NCBI RefSeq assembly: GCF_000002235.5
Contig: NW_022145613.1
Location: forward strand, 3,021,001-3,085,000
Direction: 5' to 3'
Length of the DNA: 64,000 nucleotides
From: Strongylocentrotus purpuratus
Lineage: Eukaryota > Echinodermata > Echinoidea > Camarodonta > Strongylocentrotidae
In this document: positions 60,912 to 64,000 of the stretch, in pieces
How the letters are laid out: each line of letters opens with the position of its first letter
Numbering within the stretch: the first letter of the stretch is position 1
Notes under the pieces: generated by a model
Databases searched by the model: none
Told to the model about the DNA's origin: nothing
The model's input: only the letters and a program-made list of their open reading frames with translations
Translations under genes and position numbers: made by a program

Positions 60912-63750
60912 CTAAACCGTACTTGTTGGCAGGTGTGAAATAATAGAGTGGAACATTTCATATGAACATGATAGTTCTAATGAGGATAATACATTACTCT
61001 AAAGCATGAATTCAATATTAAAGCCAATATAAAAGTTTTAAATATTGATAACAATGAAAATTTAGCAGCAAGAAACTTTGCAAAATGAAAACATTTATAA
61101 TACTGTGAATCAATTACGTGTTTTTTAGGAAGATGACCTTTTGCAAATTTCAACCATTCAATATTTCACAAATGTAGTATGCACACAAATTTCCTCATTT
61201 TACATGTACATTATAGAAAATTTAAAGAAAATACACATACAGGTACTCTATAAGTGTTAGAGCAGACTTGAATTCAACCATGTCCTACCAAGAAAGAAAA
61301 CAGTTCGCGTTCTGTGATAAAAAAACACTACTGAAATCCCTGATTTGATTGGCTGAGAGAAAGTTTGTCATACAATTTTTAGCTTTTGTTATCAATAAGA
61401 ATTTTTATGCAACAGGGCCCAGGTTTAGTTTCTTTGCCACAACCAACAAATACATAAAGACAATCAAAGAAAATCAATATATAGGTTCAAGGAGACATGA
61501 GAAAGTAGTTTTTATAGGCAGGTGTTCTTTCCATATATTTAAAGTTTCATTTACAAATGCTTTTCATGGTAGACATAAGAGACCATTTCTATTTGTCTCT
61601 ACACTTGTTTGCTTGAAGACGTTCTTACCATGGTCTTTTAACCTGTTGATCCATCATGCCCTTGCTGAAGGTACCGTTTATCTTGACTCCATCTCCCCAG
61701 ATACCGTTGAAGGTGCCCTCCAATACATCTCCATTGGGCAGAGTTAAGGTACCCTACGAAGGCAAATAGAAATGGAAATCAATTAAAAAAGTTGACCATC
61801 TGCAGCAGCAGTTGCATCTATACTTACATGTACCATGTTACGTCATCATCAATTTCCAAATTTGGAAGTGCATAGAGACGTTTAAATGTGATATGCGCTA
61901 TACAAGAACCAAATATTATTATTATTACATGTATTATTATCATGTAGCCAATAAATAGGAGGAAGACGATATTGAGAATACACATGCACCCACCATCAGG
62001 CTTTATGATCAATTCCATTCGGTAGAAGTAAAGATTTCTTTCAGGTTCAATTTGTTATTACTACCACAACCAGGCAATAGACAATGTAAGATGTTCACTT
62101 ATATATGGTTTGTTTGTTTATGTTCGTTTGTTTTTTTATGTTTTTTTTTCTTCCTAATGATAATAAGATCATGTGGTCTTGTGGTCTGTTTCCACTAGTT
62201 TTACCTTTCCATTGAGCGTGGGTCCTGTAGCTAACTCCCCTTCATAGCATGTTCCATCTTCAGTGACTAGGACACCAGCGCTCTGGCAATAAAAGATAAA
62301 ATATATAGATGAGAGATACAGTCAAGCATGGTGCAGTTTCCACCTGAAGATAAGACGAGTGGTCTAAACAGATCTCAATTTTATTTCTTGGACACTTGAG
62401 TGGTAAATTGCAATACACTAAAAACTGCCAGGTGCAACATTGTATGTAAAGAGTATTCATGGGTAAAAGCATTTTCTTCTTCAAATTCAAGTTGCTAAAC
62501 ACAGGTAACTGTTCTCCACACAACTGAATATATTTTGCTCTTGTTCTTACTCATTGGTGTACACATTGACATTTTTTATACGAGATCCCAAACCACATTA
62601 ACACCTATTTTACTATTGATGTAATTGAAAGTATTAAAATGTTGATATCGTCGGTGGGGTGACAAAACCTCGTATCTCAATTTTTTGAGATTTTGATTTT
62701 TTTTGCATAATTTTGTACCTAATGGCCTACGACACCACCTGATAAATCCATGGAACGCCTCCTGTCTCAGATTTTTCACAAATTCCAAACAAAGGACGGT
62801 GTCACAGCACTAAATCTGTTGAGACATGAAAAGTTTTTGCGCTCTCCTGAAAATTCATGATTTTTGAGATATGAGGTTTTTTCACCCCACCGACGATATG
62901 CTTTCATGCTCTGTAAGTTTCATGGAAAAACCCATACTCTTTTTCTTCTGTTCAATGCAAGTAAAAGATAGGCAAACCATTAAGACCTTCAACACTTACA
63001 TTGACTTTGTTATGAGCAAAGACAGCTTCATAGTACAATCCACTCAGCGTAATCACTAGTCCGTTGCCATGACGATGATCATCCTGCCACAGGCCCATGT
63101 ATTTCTCTCCTCGTGAGTTGTCGTCGATCACTCCGTAGCCGTGTCTCTTCCCATGGCGCCAGTTGCCGATGTAGATGTCGTGGACGGCCGCGTTCCCAAT
63201 TTGGAGGGTCCCATGACCATGCTTGACGCCGTCTTGGAATTCACCTTCATAGACGTCTCCATTTTGATATCTACATAGCATGAACAATATACAATCATTA
63301 TTAGCTAGATCATAGGTGGACAAAAGCAAATGACATACACACACTTTAATGGTACAAGAGGCTTTCTTCTTTTCTATTCTGTCAGAATATAAAATTAAAT
63401 ATAAGGCTGGGGATGGGCACCAGTGTAGATCTGGCTGATTTATTCGGCTATCACTGATATCAATAAAGCCCAATCGCAATAGACAAAAAAATAAAATTAA
63501 TTCTTCTGCACATTTGTATTAGTTTGTTCATATTCCTGTTATAAACTCCCCATCTTACTGCATGATAAAGAATGAAAAGGGTCAGTCTAATGTAATTCCA
63601 TTACCAGAACTCAAAGTTGGTTTTCATATGAAGCTAGTGTACAAGGCTTACCTGAGAATCCCCACTCCATGCATCTTTCCCTCAAGCCATTGTCCTTCAA
63701 AGACTTCTTGTTTGCTAGGGTCAGGTCCAGGCACTGTAAATACTCCATGT
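49702..63750 (-). CDS. ALS2: Alsin (ALS2), C-terminal twelve exons: MORN repeats and VPS9 domain
   Basis: Alsin is a cytosolic, endosome-associated guanine nucleotide exchange factor; the C-terminal VPS9 domain activates Rab5 and the MORN repeats support oligomerisation and membrane association (family knowledge). Twelve exons here join without a frame break into 581 residues plus a TAG stop. Early exons hold MORN motifs ([53 protein letters not shown]). Later exons hold the VPS9 region, ending with [23 protein letters not shown] and [11 protein letters not shown], which closely match vertebrate alsin. Vertebrate alsin is about 1650 residues, so the RCC1 and DH/PH parts lie right of the window. 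Oddities: three exons have duplicated 3' splice-site regions in the preceding intron, and an intact LINE sits in one intron in the sense orientation. Confidence 0.96.
50422..50501. mobile_element. Mini-element TTAACCCATT type, copy 2
   Basis: TTAACCCATT at one end and CAACAGGTTAA at the other, 80 bp apart; in inverted orientation it shares TTCCTGAATTCT-like and TTATTCCC words with 46183-46260. It lies about 16 bp from the ALS2 donor at 50517. Confidence 0.5.
50517..50725 (-). CDS. ALS2: ALS2 exon: VPS9 core
   Basis: Acceptor TTTCCAG|CTCAAAG, donor AGCAAG|GTCAGTG. It encodes [20 protein letters not shown], the [15 protein letters not shown] block and [16 protein letters not shown]; the DDL.PV..YVV..A pattern carries the Asp that VPS9 proteins use for Rab exchange (family knowledge). 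Confidence 0.95.
50761..50919 (+). pseudogene. LINE 3'-terminal coding fragment
   Basis: An open stretch of 52 codons reads [39 protein letters not shown] and [12 protein letters not shown] followed by a stop. The RGRPR..W...V..W and A.DR..WR pattern is the usual C-terminal end of LINE ORF2 proteins. A TAGATAGATAG tail follows. It is antisense to ALS2 and begins about 35 bp upstream of the splice acceptor at 50725. Confidence 0.7.
51583..51632. repeat. 19-bp perfect hairpin
   Basis: ATGACCAATTTTCTTGTTT and its exact inverse are separated by 12 bases that contain a third copy of ATGACCAATT. It lies in an ALS2 intron. Confidence 0.8.
51867..51912 (-). CDS. ALS2: ALS2 microexon (46 nt)
   Basis: Acceptor TTCTACAG|GAAAT, donor GGAAAG|GTACAAA. 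It encodes [15 protein letters not shown], following on from GVDQ to give the conserved GV..KFW junction. Confidence 0.88.
52310..52560. mobile_element. Short relative of the GCCTCCGG-hairpin element
   Basis: It contains one TGACCTCGTGACCCCAAAAT block, a GGACGGACGGACAACCCG segment and a terminal hairpin (TGCCTCCG, 12 bases, CGGAGGCA). All of these recur in the larger element at 59790-60884. Left end uncertain. Confidence 0.6.
52588..52767 (-). CDS. ALS2: ALS2 exon: VPS9 domain
   Basis: Acceptor TATTTCAG|ATCAC, donor GACCA|GTAAGTA. It encodes [20 protein letters not shown] and [20 protein letters not shown], near-identical in pattern to the LLPRLYP..F.LYAL and RLNKQ.D..L..LGV blocks of alsin. 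Confidence 0.95.
53231..53392 (-). CDS. ALS2: ALS2 exon: variable insert
   Basis: Acceptor GTTTACAG|AGTGC, donor GACAT|GTAAGTC. It encodes [20 protein letters not shown] and a Tyr/Ser-rich stretch ([18 protein letters not shown]) that corresponds to the poorly conserved loop of vertebrate alsin. The acceptor and first 20 coding bases are duplicated 105 bp upstream. Confidence 0.92.
53373..53590. repeat. 105-bp tandem duplication over an ALS2 acceptor
   Basis: The block starting GTAAGTCAGGAAACAGCACT recurs 105 bp to the right. Each copy holds the minus-strand acceptor ACAG|AGTGC and the first 20 coding bases of the exon at 53392, then about 80 bp of intron. Confidence 0.85.
53784..53977. mobile_element. 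TA-flanked MITE with ACAGTCAAACCT ends
   Basis: TACAGTCAAACCTG on the left and AAGGTTTCACTGTA on the right, with TA at both edges. The interior repeats GACCACC words. This is a common Tc1/mariner-type MITE pattern in animal genomes (family knowledge). Confidence 0.65.
54115..54272 (-). CDS. ALS2: ALS2 exon: VPS9-region start
   Basis: Acceptor ATTTTGCAG|GCATTC, donor TTAAG|GTCAGT. It encodes [40 protein letters not shown] and [12 protein letters not shown], a very close match to the conserved HPLG.LV.. block of alsin. Diverged copies of its 3' splice-site region are scattered in the preceding intron. Confidence 0.95.
54387..54465. repeat. Fold-back sequence in ALS2 intron
   Basis: CAAGTTCACTGACATCCCAT and, inverted at the right, CAAGTTCATCGACATCCTAT bracket a short centre near CACGTGTTAA. 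Arms are about 35 bp with few mismatches. Confidence 0.7.
54490..54700. repeat. Diverged copies of an ALS2 acceptor region (left part of array)
   Basis: Two units at about 54491 and 54631 resemble the region over the acceptor at 54272: a (C)CAATCTCCC-like word, a GG(G/C)TGCA word and a trailing AATGGTGATCAT. The first keeps a minus-strand AG followed by GAATTTGATCATC. Confidence 0.6.
54716..57999 (-). mobile_element. Nearly full-length LINE with intact ORF
   Basis: A non-LTR retrotransposon on the minus strand, same sense as ALS2. It is bracketed by TGTAGC on both sides (54710-54715 and 58000-58005), a probable target duplication. The 3' end is a GAA microsatellite, common in CR1/L2-type elements (family knowledge). 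The 5' end falls inside the PHD finger coding sequence, so it is probably slightly 5'-truncated. The lack of stops or frameshifts implies recent insertion. Confidence 0.93.
54793..57984 (-). CDS. LINE polyprotein: PHD-type finger, endonuclease, reverse transcriptase
   Basis: The 1063-residue frame makes the retrotransposition protein. Residues 1-50 hold a Cys/His PHD-type finger ([18 protein letters not shown]); its first Cys pair straddles the first ATG, so the natural start was probably further upstream. About 131-350 form an apurinic-type endonuclease ([38 protein letters not shown]). About 570-840 form the reverse transcriptase ([42 protein letters not shown]), with the catalytic Asp residues of FDFSKAFD and FADD intact. 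The C-terminal region ([21 protein letters not shown]) is typical of CR1/Jockey-group LINEs; the exact clade needs phylogeny. Confidence 0.95.
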   Translation of the reverse strand: MCNAEVTDDDWALECDKCCKWSHINCSNVSEDEYEFFLNQSSFTWCCPCCEFMNFSDSLFGSNQQLSDENSFQALREFNLSQDSESDLQSPARRSGSTGGSKPAGKSLGGKKNQPSTKKSRGKCKLDHKLKCISLNARSLKGKVPEFHAIIKEHQPDIICVTETHIDDSISSSELFPSNFIVYRKDRNCSGGGVAIAVKDSLASLPRPDLDTETEIIWTQILLTSGKTFLVGCYYRVPDSRVGDWKDLEESLDKIPQETTSIPHVVLTGDFNAKSINWGDGIQTANSSEMHLLDIANKHFLTQHVLEPTRTTESTANILDLLFSSIPSSIQGIEVHTGMSDHDVVVCSIKTRPKQLPKPRRKIYCYGKADFGRVRDGITRFSQEYFNSEPESRPVNENWTKLKKSLEDLKESFVPSKMSSTRDTIPWINTKIKRLIRVRNRIHKKAKRSGDTAHWEQFKEARKAVKRELRKEHRHFVQNIVENLRENPRGLWKYIRSKSMENQGIPTLRHQGVHFVSDKDKALSLADYFKSVFTQENLDQIPFTPTNLPTVEDVNVTVEGVLKLLKTVNINKATGPDGICPRMLKETANEIAPVLRDVFQQSLDSGDLPEDWLLANITALFKKGDKALPSNYRPVSLTATCSKLLEHIVHSHISRHLDHHNILTPKQHGFRKHHSCTSQLILASHDWAKAIDSGHQVDIAIFDFSKAFDTVPHERLAAKLHMYGIRGKLLNWIINFLTKRRQRVVINGTSSDWHDVKSGVPQGTVLGPLLFLLYINDITENLQSEIRLFADDCILYKVVKNLSDCENLQRDIHQLEKWGDEWQMNFNAKKCFVMNMTNKRKKLSFQYTLHAQILDPVQHHQYLGVFLTHKYKWDFQYAHITKKANRVLGMLRRNLRGCSRTIKSTAYLSLVRPHLEYAASVYDPYETKYIKQLEMVQRRAARFVNNNYNQRASVTDMLRDLNWDSLEHRREVARLALMKQIQSGQSAIPKTLTPLAVTRSRRSSTSNSHLLKQTYCRTDLFKFSYFPRTCKDWNKLPDSVINTGSIDSFKSHALQFLKDCSIP
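58045..58425. repeat. Diverged copies of an ALS2 acceptor region (right part of array)
   Basis: Three more units at about 58061, 58178 and 58335 continue the array interrupted by the LINE. On the minus strand the 58178 unit reads CTTCAAAG|GCATTTGATCACC and the 58335 unit CTGAG|AATTTGATCA, echoing GCATTCGACCATCC at the true exon. Spacing is about 115-160 bp. Confidence 0.65.
58551..58656 (-). CDS. ALS2: ALS2 exon: linker before VPS9
   Basis: Acceptor TTCTTTAG|CTTGG, donor GACAAG|GTGAGG. It encodes [20 protein letters not shown] and [15 protein letters not shown]. The acceptor plus the first 24 exon bases are repeated three more times directly upstream in the intron (58690-58858). Confidence 0.93.
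58633..58858. repeat. 55-57-bp tandem repeat x 4 over an ALS2 acceptor
   Basis: Units begin at 58633, 58690, 58745 and 58802 with TCAAGTGATATCCTCCTCTC and continue through CAAGCTA and AAAGAGAAATAAAAGACAGA. The first unit is the genuine exon start and acceptor; the other three are intronic, each with a polypyrimidine tract and AG on the minus strand. Confidence 0.92.
59268..59438 (-). CDS. ALS2: ALS2 exon: linker after the MORN repeats
   Basis: Acceptor CTGATCAG|TGC, donor AGGAGG|GTAAAC. It encodes [20 protein letters not shown] and then [20 protein letters not shown]. The KW..IF..C and KAW..VAVAL patterns match the alsin linker. Confidence 0.92.
59790..60884. mobile_element. Element with GATGCCTCCG ends carrying a 157-bp satellite
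   Basis: GATGCCTCCGCC near 59830 and the inverse GGCGGAGGCATA near 60868 mark the ends. The right end is also a hairpin (TGCCTCCGGCACCACC then GGTGGCGGAGGCA). Five blocks starting TTGACCTCTGTGACC lie at 59937, 60152, 60309, 60466 and 60623, 157 bp apart except for a partial extra unit in the first gap. A GGACGTAC tetranucleotide-type array fills 60766-60832. Confidence 0.75.
60880..60912. repeat. AT microsatellite
   Basis: (AT)n directly after the hairpin end of the preceding element. Confidence 0.9.
61310..61425. mobile_element. Decayed MITE end, CCTG..CATAAAA family
   Basis: TTTGATTGGCTGAGAG and TTGTTATCAATAAG followed by GCAACAGGGCCCAGG match, partly inverted, pieces at 12105-12243 and 6095-6237. 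Confidence 0.45.
61629..61753 (-). CDS. ALS2: ALS2 exon: last MORN repeat
   Basis: Acceptor TTCGTAG|GGTACC, donor CCATG|GTAAGAAC. It encodes [19 protein letters not shown] then [21 protein letters not shown] nearer GT (61642) was rejected because only the GTAAGA donor joins the next exon in frame. Confidence 0.9.
61851..61943 (+). mobile_element. SINE 3' tail
   Basis: GATATGCGCTATACAAGAAC followed by CAAATATTATTATTATTAC resembles the end of tRNA-derived SINEs with ATT tails. The tRNA-like head is missing. Confidence 0.45.
62205..62282 (-). CDS. ALS2: ALS2 exon: MORN repeat
   Basis: Acceptor TTGCCAG|AGCGC, donor GGAAAG|GTAAAAC. Exactly 26 codons, encoding [17 protein letters not shown] and ATGPTLNGK. 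Confidence 0.93.
62645..62899. mobile_element. MITE with CGTCGGTGGGGTGA ends
   Basis: ATATCGTCGGTGGGGTGAC on the left, and on the right the inverse ending TTCACCCCACCGACGATAT; the inverted repeats extend about 36 bp through CCTCGTATCTCAA. ATAT on both sides may be the target duplication. It lies in an ALS2 intron. Confidence 0.8.
63000..63270 (-). CDS. ALS2: ALS2 exon: MORN repeats
   Basis: Acceptor GCTATGTAG|ATATC, donor GTCAAT|GTAAGTG. Its 271 nt hold three clear MORN motifs ([44 protein letters not shown]) and a fourth weaker one ending in HNKVN. Confidence 0.95.
63652..63750 (-). CDS. ALS2: ALS2 exon: first MORN segment in window
   Basis: Acceptor TATTAG|ACATGG, donor CTCAG|GTAAGCC. It encodes [19 protein letters not shown] and [13 protein letters not shown], a MORN motif with the usual (Y/F)EG.W..G..HG.G pattern. 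Phases 2 and 2 fit both neighbours. Confidence 0.9.
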
Positions 63751-64000
63751 CTAATACATAATGACAATATAAAATTAACTATTAACAACCTCTGTGGAAG
63801 ATTAAATGCTATTCATAGCACTTCCAAAGTTTGGATAAGTTGGAATCACAACTTTTACACAGATAATTTGTAATAAGACAGTTTCACGGCACTATCAAGT
63901 ATCAATTTATCAAGGCTAATATTGAAGAATAGCTTGAAATGAAAACAAACTTAAGTTTTTCGTCTTGGAATAGTTTTGAAAAAATAACAGAGGGAAGATG
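63751..64000. other. ALS2: ALS2 intron, continues beyond the window
   Basis: The acceptor at 63750 implies a further upstream exon off the right edge; this stretch shows no exon of its own. Confidence 0.6.

Larger units (their letters stand above)
59439..61628. other. ALS2 intron with satellite-like element
   Basis: Besides the listed element and microsatellites this intron holds AT-rich unique sequence and a decayed CCTG..CATAAAA family end at 61310-61425. No exon is missing by phase: the two flanking exons join in frame. Confidence 0.6.

Noticed and set aside
61630..61643. Alternative ALS2 donor at 61642 (CAG|GTTAAA)
   Set aside because: It would put the next exon out of frame with early stops; the GTAAGA donor at 61628 keeps the frame and matches alsin.
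62952..63479. Single 175-codon ORF covering the MORN exon
   Set aside because: Only 63000-63270 is exon; the ends of the frame run into intron past clear acceptor and donor sites.

Overview
The window is animal nuclear DNA: AT-rich, with long introns, GT-AG splice sites and many transposon remnants. The palindromic word ACATGTACATGT recurs throughout. The protein homology (alsin), the mix of MITEs and the tRNA-type SINE pieces suggest a marine invertebrate, most likely an echinoderm such as a sea urchin. That assignment is inference; no species marker is present.

Two protein-coding genes lie head to tail, both on the minus strand. (1) Positions about 457 to 36200 hold the 5' part of a gene I do not recognise. 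It has a CpG-rich promoter and noncoding first exon near 36.05-36.2 kb, a start codon at 17208, and three more coding exons at 15311-14730, 11241-10984 and 574-457. All joins agree in reading phase and give about 326 residues of Ser/Pro-rich, probably disordered protein; the gene runs off the left edge. (2) Positions 63750 to 49702 hold the last twelve exons of ALS2 (alsin): the MORN repeats, linker and VPS9 domain, 581 residues in one unbroken frame ending in a stop codon. The RCC1 and DH/PH parts lie beyond the right edge.

The intergenic stretch (36.3-49.5 kb) is dominated by a young non-autonomous LTR retrotransposon at 38755-44835. It has 2.4-kb LTRs, an ATAA target duplication, a primer-binding site, a polypurine tract and only the tail of an integrase. 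Each LTR holds a 61-bp direct repeat placed so that a GT-AG intron would remove exactly one repeat plus 2.08 kb. An ALS2 intron carries a nearly full-length LINE (54716-57999) with an intact 1063-codon reading frame.

The introns hold at least two dozen small elements: hAT-like with 8-bp duplications, TTAA-flanked, TA-flanked Tc1/mariner/pogo-like, and fold-back. The points most worth a second look are: (a) tandem duplication of the 3' splice-site region at three different ALS2 exons; (b) the intron-like repeat inside the LTRs; (c) an RT-derived core shared by three DNA elements with unrelated ends; (d) a Tc1-type MITE carrying 18 copies of a 43-bp minisatellite with higher-order structure; (e) a 157-bp satellite carrying consensus DR1 nuclear-receptor sites. 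I found no CRISPR array, rRNA, functional tRNA gene or prokaryotic system. All coordinates and splice sites come from reading by eye, without searches or transcripts.
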